Source: Chloroflexota bacterium
Lineage (GTDB): Bacteria > Chloroflexota > Anaerolineae > JAAEKA01
Length of the DNA stretch: 48,847 bases
Reading direction: 5' to 3'
NCBI GenBank assembly: GCA_029558955.1
Contig: JAKQCW010000253.1
Span: forward strand, 1-48,847
Shown here: positions 41,613 to 48,847 of the stretch, one piece after another
How the letters are laid out: each line of letters begins with the position of its first letter
Numbering within the stretch: position 1 is the stretch's first letter
Made by a program: the position numbers and the translations under genes
Notes under the pieces: model-generated
What the model saw: the letters and a program-made list of their open reading frames with translations, nothing else
The model's database searches: none
Told to the model about the DNA's origin: nothing

Positions 41613-42239
41613 GTGCCTGATGTCCATGTCTCGAATCACCCGCTGATTCAACACAAGCTCACCCTGCTGCGCGATCGGGAGACGGAGCCCAAGAAGTTCC
41701 GGGCGCTGGTGCGTGAAATGGCCATATTGCTGGCCTACGAGGCAACCCAGGACCTCTCCGTGGAGCCGGTTTCGGTCCAAACGCCGCTGGCCGCTGCCCA
41801 GGGCTACGATCTGCGCGATCCCATCGGGCTGGTGCCGATCCTGCGCGCCGGCCTGGGCATGGTCGAAGGCATCTGGGAGATGATGCCCTCAGCCGAGGTC
41901 TGGCACATCGGCCTCTACCGCGATGAACGCACCCTGCGGCCGGTGGAGTACTACAACAAGCTGCCCGTCGCGCCCACCGTGCATGTCTGCCTGATCCTCG
42001 ATCCCATGCTGGCGACGGGCGGATCCGCCGTGGCCACGGTAGACATCCTCAAGCGCTGGGGCGCGCAGCGCATCAAATTCGTCGGCCTGATCGCCGCGCC
42101 CGAGGGGATCGAGCGGCTGAGCAGCGCCCACCCTGATGTGCCCATCCACGTGGCGGCCGTGGACGAATGCCTCAACAACATCGGCTACATCGTCCCTGGC
42201 CTGGGCGACGCCGGCGACCGCCAGTTCGGCACCGGCTGA
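41613..42239 (+). CDS. upp: Uracil phosphoribosyltransferase
   Basis: 208 aa. Makes UMP from uracil and PRPP in pyrimidine salvage. The N-terminal [14 protein letters not shown], the central [12 protein letters not shown] and the PRPP loop [11 protein letters not shown] are typical, as is the C-terminal [19 protein letters not shown] 41613 is the start: GGAGG lies 7 nt upstream and it gives the family N-terminus. An in-frame ATG at 41532 overlaps the DksA-like stop but lacks these features. Confidence 0.95.
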   Translation: MPDVHVSNHPLIQHKLTLLRDRETEPKKFRALVREMAILLAYEATQDLSVEPVSVQTPLAAAQGYDLRDPIGLVPILRAGLGMVEGIWEMMPSAEVWHIGLYRDERTLRPVEYYNKLPVAPTVHVCLILDPMLATGGSAVATVDILKRWGAQRIKFVGLIAAPEGIERLSSAHPDVPIHVAAVDECLNNIGYIVPGLGDAGDRQFGTG

Positions 42240-42303
42240 TTGGGCGTGAGGCCCAGCACACGTTTCTCTGGATTCATCACGCATCCAGCTACCCAACCGT
42301 TTC

Positions 42304-42452
42304 TGTGAGCGCGCCGTGCCCGTGGGTCGAGTGCTGCGCACGTGCTCCGGCAGCAGCCGCCACATGTGAGTGCGCCGTGTGCGTGGGTCGAGTGCTGCGC
42401 ACGTGCTCCGGCAGCAGCCGCCACATGCGAGCGCGCTGTGTGCGTGGGTCGA
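42304..42452 (+). repeat. 61-bp tandem repeat, two full units and a partial
   Basis: Units begin at 42304, 42365 and 42426 (partial, ending at the gggtcgagt motif). Each holds the palindromic gtgctgcgcac and the cagcagccgccacat stretch. It is part of the 646-bp gene-free spacer 42240-42885. Confidence 0.9.
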
Positions 42453-42455
42453 GTA

Positions 42456-42560
42456 GGTTCTGGCGGCGTCTGCCAGCGATCCCCGCAGCGCGCAAGGGGC
42501 TTACATGGGCCGAGAGTAGCCGCCAGAACCGTATCGAGACCCGCTGGCTGGTCTCGATAC
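42456..42560. repeat. Nested inverted repeats in the upp-thioesterase spacer
   Basis: GGTTCTGGCGG (42456-42466) is inverted at 42520-42530. Immediately after, GTATCGAGACC and GGTCTCGATAC form an 11-bp stem with an 8-nt loop (42531-42560). Confidence 0.8.
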
Positions 42561-42649
42561 GCTGGAAGCGCATGACCTCATGTGATTGGGCTGCCCTCAA
42601 CCCGCTACTCGACCAACGTTCGACTGGATTCGTTGCAAGAGTGTCAGGT
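42546..42649 (+). repeat. About 104-bp direct repeat, copy 1
   Basis: Runs from ggctggtctcgatacgctgg to gtgtcaggt. Copy 2 lies at 42769-42871 with few differences. The ends GTCTCGATACG and CTACTCGACCA recur in the coding repeat at 34252-34341. Confidence 0.9.
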
Positions 42650-42693
42650 AGTTAGTTCACGTCGGCCTAAATCGGTCTTCACTCACTGCTCAA

Positions 42694-42754
42694 GCCGGTT
42701 CCGTGAACCGGCGGCGTTGTGGGCGCAAACCCGGCGGATCGCGGATCCGCCGGG
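42694..42754. repeat. Two hairpins between the direct repeats
   Basis: GCCGGTTC/GAACCGGC (42694-42712, loop cgt) is an 8-bp stem. CCCGGCGGATC/GATCCGCCGGG (42730-42754, loop gcg) is an 11-bp stem. The first shares its core with the hairpin at 44417-44441. Confidence 0.8.
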
Positions 42755-42768
42755 AGCAGGTAAAGTTC

Positions 42769-42871
42769 GGCTGGTCTCGATACGCTGGAAGCGCATGACC
42801 TCATGGGATTGGGCTGCCCTCAACCCGCTACTCGACCAACGTTCGCGGGATTCGTTCCAACAGTGTCAGGT
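42769..42871 (+). repeat. About 104-bp direct repeat, copy 2
   Basis: Second copy of the element at 42546, offset by 223 bp, with a few substitutions and one indel. It ends 15 bp before the thioesterase stop codon. Confidence 0.9.
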
Positions 42872-42885
42872 GGCCAGATCACGCA

Positions 42886-43380
42886 TCACCCTCCCTGCTC
42901 GCTATCGCGCATGCGCCGTCGCTCCAGCCGCCAGACGCGGCGCTGCTCGGCTTGCTGATAGCGCCGCTGTTCATCGTCGCTTTCCGGCGTCAGCGGCGGC
43001 ACAGGCACGCGCTGGCCATCGGCCGCCAGGGCTACGAAGGTCAGATAGGCGGTGGCTGTGTGCCGGCGCTGGCCGGTCAGCGGATTCTCCGCCTCGACCC
43101 GCACCCCCACCTCCATCGAAGTGCCAAAGGCCCGGTTGACGTGGGCCTTGAGGATCACGACTTCGCCCACATGCACCGGCGCCATGTAGTGGAGGTCATC
43201 CATGGAGGCCGTGACGGCGACGCGCCGGGCGTGACGCATGGCGGCCACCCCCGCGGCAATGTCGATCCAGGCCGCCACCTGGCCGCCGAAGACGGTGCCC
43301 AGCGCGTTGGCATGCGAGGGCAGCACGATTTCGGTCATTTCGACCGCCGAAGCGGCGGCCGGCTTAGCTGTGTTTGACAT
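42886..43380 (-). CDS. Acyl-CoA thioesterase, hotdog fold (YciA/BFIT-like)
   Basis: 164 aa. Hotdog signatures are present: LPSHANALGTVFGGQVAAWI with the conserved N/H-G-x-V-x-G-G-x-x-x-x region, and YMAPVHVGEVVILKAHVNR. It should hydrolyse acyl-CoA esters in the cytoplasm. ATG 43380 leaves only 26 bp to the divergent FtcD start. The charged C-terminal tail (about 25 residues, rich in R/E/Q) is longer than usual. Confidence 0.87.
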   Translation of the reverse strand: MSNTAKPAAASAVEMTEIVLPSHANALGTVFGGQVAAWIDIAAGVAAMRHARRVAVTASMDDLHYMAPVHVGEVVILKAHVNRAFGTSMEVGVRVEAENPLTGQRRHTATAYLTFVALAADGQRVPVPPLTPESDDEQRRYQQAEQRRVWRLERRRMRDSEQGG

Positions 43381-43406
43381 CGATCTTAACTTCCAAGGAG
43401 TACAAC

Positions 43407-44300
43407 ATGCAGCAGATCGTCGAATGTGTGCCCAATTTCAGCGAAGGCCGGCGGCAGGAGGTGATCGACGCCATCGTGGCGGCCATCGTCGCCGTGCCGG
43501 GAACCAAGATGCTGGACGTGCAGTCGGACGCGGATCACAACCGCACGGTGGTGACCTTTGTGGGCGAGCCGGAGGCCGCGCTGGAGGGGGCCTTTCAGGG
43601 GGCCCGCCAGGCCGCGGCGCTGATCGACCTCAACGTGCATCGGGGCGAGCACCCGCGCATGGGTGCGACGGACGTGATTCCCTTCATTCCGGTGCGCGGG
43701 GTCAGCATGGAGGAGTGCGTGGCGCTGGCCCGCCGGCTGGGGCAGCGCATCGGCGAAGAGCTGGCGATTCCGGTCTATCTCTACGCCAAGGCGGCCACCC
43801 GCCCGGAGCGGGAGAGCCTGCCGGCGGTGCGCAAGGGGGAGTTCGAGGGCCTGCGTGAGCTGATCGGCAGCGATCCGGGACGTGTACCCGATTTCGGGCC
43901 GTCCCAGATGGGGCCGGCCGGCGCCACAGCCGTGGGCGCACGACCGTTCCTGATCGCCTTCAACGTCTACCTCAACACCGCCGATGTGGAGATCGCCAAG
44001 AAGATCGCCAAGACGCTGCGCTTTTCCAGCGGCGGCCTGCGCTACGTCCAGGCCATGGGTGTGCTGGTGGAGGGCCAGGCGCAGGTGTCCATGAACCTGA
44101 CCGATTATCGCCAGACGGCCATGCCCACCGTGCTGGAGATGGTGCGCCGCGAGGCGGCCCGTTACGGCGCGCTGGTGGTCCGTAGCGAGCTGGTGGGCAT
44201 GTTGCCGCAGCAGGCGCTGGTGGACGCCGCCTGCTGGTATTTGCAACTGGACGGCTTCACGCCCGACCAGGTGCTGGAGAACCGGCTGGCCGGCGCGTAG
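43407..44300 (+). CDS. ftcD: Glutamate formimidoyltransferase
   Basis: 297 aa. Transfers a formimino group from formiminoglutamate to tetrahydrofolate in histidine degradation. The N-terminal CVPNFSEGRR, DADHNRTVVTF and NVHRGEHPRMGATDVIPF with the catalytic histidine are characteristic. ATG 43407 has AAGGAG 6 nt upstream. The cyclodeaminase domain of bifunctional versions is absent. With FolD it feeds the folate one-carbon pool. Confidence 0.93.
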   Translation: MQQIVECVPNFSEGRRQEVIDAIVAAIVAVPGTKMLDVQSDADHNRTVVTFVGEPEAALEGAFQGARQAAALIDLNVHRGEHPRMGATDVIPFIPVRGVSMEECVALARRLGQRIGEELAIPVYLYAKAATRPERESLPAVRKGEFEGLRELIGSDPGRVPDFGPSQMGPAGATAVGARPFLIAFNVYLNTADVEIAKKIAKTLRFSSGGLRYVQAMGVLVEGQAQVSMNLTDYRQTAMPTVLEMVRREAARYGALVVRSELVGMLPQQALVDAACWYLQLDGFTPDQVLENRLAGA

Positions 44301-44403
44301 CTCCGGCTATCGGCATGGCGACGCCTCGTCAGCGGGGCCGAAACTGCGCACGGCGCAAGCCAGAGACGGGCGGCGCAAGTGGGACCCTGGCCAATGCCCC
44401 CAA

Positions 44404-44505
44404 TGCTCTCAGTGCCCCAGCCGGTTCACGGAACCGGCTGGAGCATTGAGAGCACGGAACCGGCTGGAGCATTGGGACCGGGTGGAGCATTGGGAGCCCG
44501 GTGGG
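44404..44505. repeat. Hairpin and short tandem repeat between ftcD and the CBS gene
   Basis: CCAGCCGGTTC/GAACCGGCTGG (44417-44441, loop acg) is an 11-bp stem that can extend through TGCTCTCA/TGAGAGCA. The phrase ccggctggagcattg (or near copies) occurs three times in a row. It separates two convergent genes and could terminate both. Confidence 0.75.
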
Positions 44506-44508
44506 CGG

Positions 44509-45000
44509 CTACGACGTGGTTTCCGGAGCGGCCTCTTCTTCCAGATGCAGCTCCATCTCTTCGATCACGCGCAGAATGTCGGTGCGTGAGACGATGCCGA
44601 CCATTCGTCCGGCGGCATCGACCACCGGCAGCGGGTTGGAGCGGTTGCTGACCATCACCGTGGCCGCGTCTTCGATGCTGGCGTCGGGGCCGATGGTGTT
44701 GACCGGGGTGGTCATGATGTCCTCGGCCGTCACACCGGTGATGCGCCGCAGGCTTTCCTTGTAATCCTTAGTTCCCAGCGGCAGGTAGGCGCCCAGCAGG
44801 GGGAGAAAGGCTGGCATCTGGGGCCGGGCGTGACGCTTGACCATGTCCAGCTCGGTGATGACGCCCACCAGCTCGCCGTCCAGGTCGACCACCGGCAGCC
44901 CGCTCAGTTGATGCTGGCGAAAGACGCGTGCGATCTGACCAACCCGCATGTCAGTGCGCACACTGATCACCTCGCGGGTCATGATATCTTTGACCTTCAT
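44509..45000 (-). CDS. Tandem CBS-domain protein
   Basis: 163 aa made of two CBS motifs: KVKDIMTREVISVRTDM to about residue 60, and AEDIMTTPVNTIGPDA to about 150, ending in an acidic tail. Such stand-alone CBS pairs bind adenosine nucleotides and act as energy or nucleotide sensors. ATG 45000 has ggagg just upstream. It lies 137 bp downstream of the tRNA cluster on the same strand and may be partly read from it. Confidence 0.9.
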   Translation of the reverse strand: MKVKDIMTREVISVRTDMRVGQIARVFRQHQLSGLPVVDLDGELVGVITELDMVKRHARPQMPAFLPLLGAYLPLGTKDYKESLRRITGVTAEDIMTTPVNTIGPDASIEDAATVMVSNRSNPLPVVDAAGRMVGIVSRTDILRVIEEMELHLEEEAAPETTS

Positions 45001-45110
45001 CGGACCTCCATGACAACATTTCTGCTGGCAACAGCCCAGCGCCGGCCCGGAAAGCGGGTCCTGGCTTCTGATGCGCTGCCGAGCGGTGATTCGGCTGATA
45101 AACAACGGCC

Positions 45111-45125
45111 CCAGCCAAACGCTGG
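45111..45125. terminator. Possible weak terminator after the tRNA cluster
   Basis: CCAGC/GCTGG with a 5-nt loop, in the spacer between the last tRNA and the CBS gene. On the minus strand a gttgttt stretch follows. Weak. No gene is seen in 45001-45137. Confidence 0.3.
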
Positions 45126-45137
45126 AGCCTTCGGAGG

Positions 45138-45210
45138 TGGGCCCCCCCGGATTCGAACCGAGGACCAACCGGTTATGAGCCGGCCGCTCTAACCGCTGAG
45201 CTAGGGGCCC
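45138..45210 (-). tRNA. tRNA with CAT anticodon (probably Ile2, or elongator Met)
   Basis: A complete cloverleaf on the minus strand: acceptor GGGCCCC/GGGGCCC, D-stem GCTC/GAGC, anticodon loop CTCATAA, T-loop TTCGAAT. CCA is not encoded. The GGxCCC-type acceptor and TTGGTC variable region resemble tRNA-Ile2, whose CAT is modified to lysidine, but elongator Met cannot be excluded. Confidence 0.92.
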
Positions 45211-45214
45211 GCTG

Positions 45215-45285
45215 AGCGGGCGAAGGGGATCGAACCCTCACGACCAGCTTGGAAGGCTGGGGCTCTACCATTGAGCTACGCCCGC
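45215..45285 (-). tRNA. tRNA-Gly (TCC)
   Basis: A complete cloverleaf on the minus strand with acceptor GCGGGCG/CGCCCGC, anticodon loop CTTCCAA (TCC) and T-loop TTCGATC. CCA is not encoded. It lies 4 bp from the neighbouring CAT tRNA. Confidence 0.95.
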
Positions 45286-45293
45286 ATACGAGG

Positions 45294-45366
45294 TCGGGGC
45301 GAAAGGACTTGAACCTTCGACCTCATGGTCCCAAACCATGCGCGCTACCACCTGCGCTACGCCCCG
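45294..45366 (-). tRNA. tRNA-Pro (TGG)
   Basis: A complete cloverleaf on the minus strand with acceptor CGGGGCG/CGCCCCG, anticodon loop TTTGGGA (TGG) and T-loop TTCAAGT. CCA is not encoded. First tRNA of the cluster, just after the promoter. Confidence 0.95.
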
Positions 45367-45378
45367 AGACTGGCTGGC

Positions 45379-45407
45379 ATTGTACCGCATCCCGCCGCAG
45401 GCGTCAA
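45379..45407 (-). promoter_or_regulatory. Promoter of the tRNA cluster
   Basis: On the minus strand, TTGACG (45407-45402) and TACAAT (45384-45379) are 17 bp apart. It lies 12 bp upstream of the mature tRNA-Pro 5' end. Confidence 0.8.
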
Positions 45408-45433
45408 ACTGCCTGCCGCCTGAACGCTCGGGG

Positions 45434-45494
45434 CTGGCACGGTCAGGAGACCGGCCAGAGCGGCGAAGGCTGGCTCGGTCGGGAGACCGGCCAG
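45434..45494 (-). repeat. Two copies of the CTGGCCGGTC hairpin repeat, inverted relative to the main array
   Basis: Copies at 45434-45458 and 45470-45494 read CTGGC-x-CGGTC-4nt-GACCG-GCCAG on the plus strand. They are the reverse complement of the 40689 array unit. The second has loop gggA instead of agga. They lie between the tRNA promoter and the TPR-PD40 gene; the rest of 45367-45587 shows no gene. Confidence 0.9.
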
Positions 45495-45587
45495 AGCGGT
45501 TTGGCCGAGAAAGTGCTCCTTGGCGGTCTTTGCGTCTTTGTGTGCGACAAAAACCGTGAAGCTCCACAACGCGGGGTTGATCGGTGG

Positions 45588-47399
45588 CTACCGGCCCCAG
45601 TCCAGTTGCGCCTCGTACCAGTCGGGCACAGTGCCCGGCAGGGCCAGCGCCAGCCGACTCTGCCGGCTGGCCATGTCCACGATGTAGATGCCCCAATAGC
45701 CGTCGCGGTTGGACAGATAGGCCACCTGCTGGCCGTCAGGCGACCAGACGGGGTGAACATCGACGCCGGCGCTGGCGGCCAGCGTGGCGACATTGCCGGT
45801 GGCCAGCTCCAGCACGAAGATGTCCCAACTGCCCCCCCGCTCGGCCGAGGCAAAGGCGACGCGCGTGCCGTCGGGGGACCAGGAAGGCATGGCGTCGCCC
45901 GTCACGTTGGTGATCTGGCGCGAGTCGCCGCCGCCCGCGTTGATCATCAACAGCCCGCAGTTCCCTGTGGCCGCGCCGCAGCCCTGGTAGACGATCAGCC
46001 CGCTGCGCGGCGACCACGCCGGCCAGCGCCCGTAGTCCAGAACGCGCTCGTCGCCGCCGCCCGCGCCCACGGTATAGACGCGCCAGCGCCGGTCTCCCTC
46101 GCGGTTGGACTCGAAGGTGAGCTGGCTGCCGTCGCCCGACCAACGCGGATGGGCGTCTTCCGAGTAGGTGGTCAGGCGTCGTCGGTCAGCGCCGTTGGCC
46201 GACATGACCACGAGGCCTGTCTGGTCGCCGCGCTCGGAGCGGGCGCCGATGAAGTTGCCATCGGGCGTGTAAGCTGGCTGCGAGGCCCCCTCAGCGACCG
46301 CCTGCGGCTGGCGCTGCCCCTGCAAGGGGAGGCGGTAGACCGTCCAGCGGTCGAACTGGGGATCGAAGGTGCTGAAGATCAGCCGGCCAGCGCCGGTCGC
46401 GGCCGGCGCTGTGTCGCCGCCAGGCTGCGCGGTCTCCTCCTCCAGGGCCACTGGCGGCTGCTCGCACCAGGCCTGCGCCTGCTGGCGCTTGGCGCTGAGC
46501 TCGTCGCTGCTGCCGCCGGCCAGCGCGGCGTCGTAGCGTTCGACGGCCGCGCACCAATCGTTCTCACTGACCAGCGAGTCGCCCCACGCTTCGTAGGCCG
46601 AATGCAGGCGCCGTTTGACATCCAGAAAGCCCGGCTGGCTTTTCTCGATGGTCTGCAGGTTGCTGACCACCCCCGGCCAGTCCAGCCGCCAGCGCCCCAG
46701 GGCATCGACATAGAGCGCGATCAGCTCGCGCGTGGTCTTGAGCTCCTGGTCGTCCGGCCGAATCACCAGCGCCTGGTCGAAGGAGCGCAGCGCCTCCTCG
46801 AAGCGTTCGTCGTTGACGAAGGCGCGGCCTTGCTCCACGTAGGCGCTGAAGCGCAGGGCGCGCACCTGTTCCGGTCGATAGGCGGCATCCAGCGCGGTCA
46901 ATTGGTTCAGCAGCGCGATGGCATGCGGCCAATCTTTGCCGGCCAGCGCGGCCTCGGCCTGTTCGAAAAGGCTGTCGGTGGGCAGGGCCAGAAGCTCGAC
47001 GGTGGGCAGGGGGGTTGTCCCGGCCGGCGGCACCAACTGCAACGGGGCCACCGAGGGGGTGGGCTGCGGCGTGGCGTTGGCTTGCAGCTCCTGCAAATAG
47101 CCTTGCGCGGCGCTGTTGCCGGGGTCAAGCTGCAAGACCAGGCCAAATTCGGCCGCGGCCTGCTCCAGTTGGCCGGCCTCCATCTGGGCGATGCCCGCGC
47201 TGAGCCGCTGGCTGATCTGGGCCTGCACGGCAGCTTGCCGGTCGGCCAGGCCGCGGCTAAAACCAGCCAGCGCGACCGCTAGCAGGCCAACCAGCGCCAG
47301 AATGATCATCAAAGAGGCGATGGCCAGCCAGCGAGCGCCTGGCCCGCGCCAGGTTCGTTGGCGCCAGCCGCGCCGGGGGGAGGGTGTGGGTGTGGTCAT
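45588..47399 (-). CDS. Membrane-anchored TPR - TolB/PD40 beta-propeller protein
   Basis: 603 aa. A basic N-terminus and one membrane helix (about 25-48) are followed by TPR-like helical repeats (about 60-330: GIAQMEAGQLEQAAAEFGLV, RFEEALRSFDQALVI). A Pro/Thr-rich linker separates parts of this region. A C-terminal six-blade-like PD40/WD40 propeller (about 340-600) has repeats such as PSWSPDGTRVAFAS and PVWSPDGQQVAYLS. It is probably extracytoplasmic and structural or sensory. ATG 47399 overlaps the stop of the upstream gene by ATGA, so the two form an operon. Confidence 0.82.
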   Translation of the reverse strand: MTTPTPSPRRGWRQRTWRGPGARWLAIASLMIILALVGLLAVALAGFSRGLADRQAAVQAQISQRLSAGIAQMEAGQLEQAAAEFGLVLQLDPGNSAAQGYLQELQANATPQPTPSVAPLQLVPPAGTTPLPTVELLALPTDSLFEQAEAALAGKDWPHAIALLNQLTALDAAYRPEQVRALRFSAYVEQGRAFVNDERFEEALRSFDQALVIRPDDQELKTTRELIALYVDALGRWRLDWPGVVSNLQTIEKSQPGFLDVKRRLHSAYEAWGDSLVSENDWCAAVERYDAALAGGSSDELSAKRQQAQAWCEQPPVALEEETAQPGGDTAPAATGAGRLIFSTFDPQFDRWTVYRLPLQGQRQPQAVAEGASQPAYTPDGNFIGARSERGDQTGLVVMSANGADRRRLTTYSEDAHPRWSGDGSQLTFESNREGDRRWRVYTVGAGGGDERVLDYGRWPAWSPRSGLIVYQGCGAATGNCGLLMINAGGGDSRQITNVTGDAMPSWSPDGTRVAFASAERGGSWDIFVLELATGNVATLAASAGVDVHPVWSPDGQQVAYLSNRDGYWGIYIVDMASRQSRLALALPGTVPDWYEAQLDWGR

Positions 47400-48847
47400 A
47401 GGCGTTGCTCGAAGTGTAACACCACCGCGCCGGACTGGTCAAAAAAGCGCACCACGACGCGGCTGGCCCCCGCGGCCGCGGGCAGTTCCCGTCGCCAGGG
47501 CTGCGCCGGGCTGATGGACGCGGCTTCATCCCCGACGGTCTGGCCATCCACGATCACCTCGATGCGACCGTGCAGCGCCTGCACCGGGAAGAGGCCCACC
47601 GTCAGCCCCCCATCGGTCGGGCTGACATACAGCGCGCCGTTGCCGTCGGCGCTGCTGACGCCGCCGATGCCGGCCACCGGGAACCAGGTTTCCCGCCAGG
47701 TGTAGCTGTCGCCGGCCGCCAGCGTTGCCTCCTCATCGTAGGTGGCCGTCACGCCCCCTTGCAGCTCCACATAGGCCGACCCGTCGTCGGTGTAGACGGC
47801 GGGATCGATGGGCGCGGCATAGCCCATGGCGAAGATCTTGCTGCCGGGGGTGGCCGCGGGCGGAAAGACGCGCACCATCCCCTCGTCCACGTCGGGATCG
47901 TAGACTCCGGCGAAGGGGCCGTGGGCGGCCGGCCGCTCGAATACCCCCAGCCAGTCGTTCCAGTTGCCCAGCCGGCTGACGTCCACGCCGTCATGCACCG
48001 CCCAGTCCATGGCCTCCCCAGCCGCGGGCAGGAAATCATCCCCGCGGCTGTGCACCGTCACCTGGTCGGTGGGCAGGATGAAGCGCAGGTTGGGGCCGGG
48101 CCGGTTGGCGGGGCCTGGGGCCAGCATGGCATCCAGCCAGAACTGATAGGAGGCGGCCTGTCCGCTGGGGTTGACGATGCGCGGCTGGATGGTGAAGGCC
48201 GCCTCGCCGGCGCGCAGGATCACATCCACATCGGCGCGCAGGTGTCCGGCATCGGGCATGAAGAGGGTGACGCCGGCCGCATCAGGCCCCAAGGTGGTGG
48301 TGATATGTCCCCAGGAATCGCCCCAGGCGTAGCCATGCTCAGCCACCGGCAGTCCCCATTCGATGCCGCCGGCCGCCAGCCAGCCGCCCTGCTCGGCCGG
48401 CCCCCAGGGCGAGGGCTTGAGCACCGGGTTCTGATAGAGTTGATTGCTGCCCGTGGGCTTGAAGATCACCTGGTAGATGCGCCCGCCCAGTTCCGGCAGC
48501 AGGATGAGCTTGAGGTACTCGTTCTCCAGCACCACTGCCCGATAGACGACGGGGGCGGGCTGGGGGTTGCTGGCCTCGTAGGCCTCGCGGTCGAAACGGC
48601 GATAGCTCCAGCCGGTGGCGGGATCGACGAGCTCCGTGGTGAAGGCGGCATACGGGTAGGTCGGAATGGTGAGGGTGGTCTCGTAGACCTGGACGGCGGC
48701 GGCTGGCGCTGCTGCGGGTTCAACCGGGGTCGGCGCCGGCAGCGCGGCCGCGTCCCCTTCGATGGCGGCCAGGCTGGCGCTGACCCAGGCCGGCAGGCCG
48801 TTGGCGTCGATCTGCCACCAGTCGCCGGCCGCGCTGCGCGCCAGCGC
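47396..48847 (-). CDS. SH3b - DUF5107 domain protein (5' end beyond window)
   Basis: At least 483 residues, open to the window edge. The visible N-terminal part (SAAGDWWQIDANGLPAWVSA) is the end of a bacterial SH3 domain, followed by a Pro/Ala-rich linker of about 35 residues. The rest is a DUF5107-like beta-sandwich/galactose-mutarotase-like region (ENEYLKLILLPELGGRIYQV). SH3b domains often bind cell-wall peptides, so a surface location is likely. It overlaps the TPR-PD40 gene by 4 bp. The start codon and any signal peptide are not in the window. Confidence 0.8.
   Translation of the reverse strand, partial: ALARSAAGDWWQIDANGLPAWVSASLAAIEGDAAALPAPTPVEPAAAPAAAVQVYETTLTIPTYPYAAFTTELVDPATGWSYRRFDREAYEASNPQPAPVVYRAVVLENEYLKLILLPELGGRIYQVIFKPTGSNQLYQNPVLKPSPWGPAEQGGWLAAGGIEWGLPVAEHGYAWGDSWGHITTTLGPDAAGVTLFMPDAGHLRADVDVILRAGEAAFTIQPRIVNPSGQAASYQFWLDAMLAPGPANRPGPNLRFILPTDQVTVHSRGDDFLPAAGEAMDWAVHDGVDVSRLGNWNDWLGVFERPAAHGPFAGVYDPDVDEGMVRVFPPAATPGSKIFAMGYAAPIDPAVYTDDGSAYVELQGGVTATYDEEATLAAGDSYTWRETWFPVAGIGGVSSADGNGALYVSPTDGGLTVGLFPVQALHGRIEVIVDGQTVGDEAASISPAQPWRRELPAAAGASRVVVRFFDQSGAVVLHFEQRL

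Overview
The window is dense, high-GC bacterial chromosome. Gene content points to Chloroflexota, probably an Anaerolineae/Caldilineae-type lineage. The pointers are a FeoB split into separate GTPase and channel genes, DtxR-FeoA fusions, TPR/PD40 and SH3b-DUF5107 surface proteins, a PucC-family carrier, and families of short hairpin repeats scattered between genes. The taxonomy is inferred from content, not proven.

Layout. 1-4350: ferrous-iron locus (MntR/DtxR regulator, membrane-anchored DtxR-FeoA-FeoA protein, FeoB GTPase, FeoB channel), driven by a consensus promoter whose -10 box is covered by a 20-bp palindrome, and closed by a perfect 28-bp hairpin. 4400-7450: UbiD-type decarboxylase, methyltransferase and M23 peptidase. 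7610-14769: a compact four-gene operon, partly of lower GC: a TIR-TM-beta-propeller protein, a giant HExxH protease with Asp-box repeats, a small exported protein, and a caspase-TIR fusion. This is the best candidate for an undescribed conflict, cell-death or signalling system. 14808-18293: a CrtC/AttH-like protein and an MFS-HEAT fusion. 18423-24752: a peroxiredoxin-like gene with an in-frame TGA at the redox position (probable selenocysteine), then a formate dehydrogenase locus (NuoE-NuoF fusion, HAD phosphatase, molybdopterin catalytic subunit, HoxU-like iron-sulfur subunit). 24874-25199: eleven tandem 29-bp repeats. 25314-29187: an MFS exporter and an operon of a cytochrome-B-like membrane protein, a PucC-family carrier and a 4-TM protein. 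29459-35904: a TrxR-like flavoprotein without its redox cysteines, FolD, two-subunit class I fumarase, ADP-forming acyl-CoA synthetase and CoA-type Nudix hydrolase. 35929-40709: membrane protein, esterase, Maf and amidase. 40689-45500: DksA/TraR-like protein, Upp, thioesterase, FtcD, CBS protein and a three-tRNA cluster, separated by repeat-rich spacers. 45588-48847: a TPR-PD40 protein and a truncated SH3b-DUF5107 protein.

How the genes fit together. Formate dehydrogenase, FolD and FtcD suggest active one-carbon and folate metabolism. Fumarase, acyl-CoA synthetase and the CoA Nudix enzyme serve central and acyl-CoA metabolism. Several repeats touch genes: one array supplies the stop codon of the amidase, and another repeat is inserted in frame, twice, in the acyl-CoA synthetase. 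All functional calls rest on motifs read by eye; no database search was possible.
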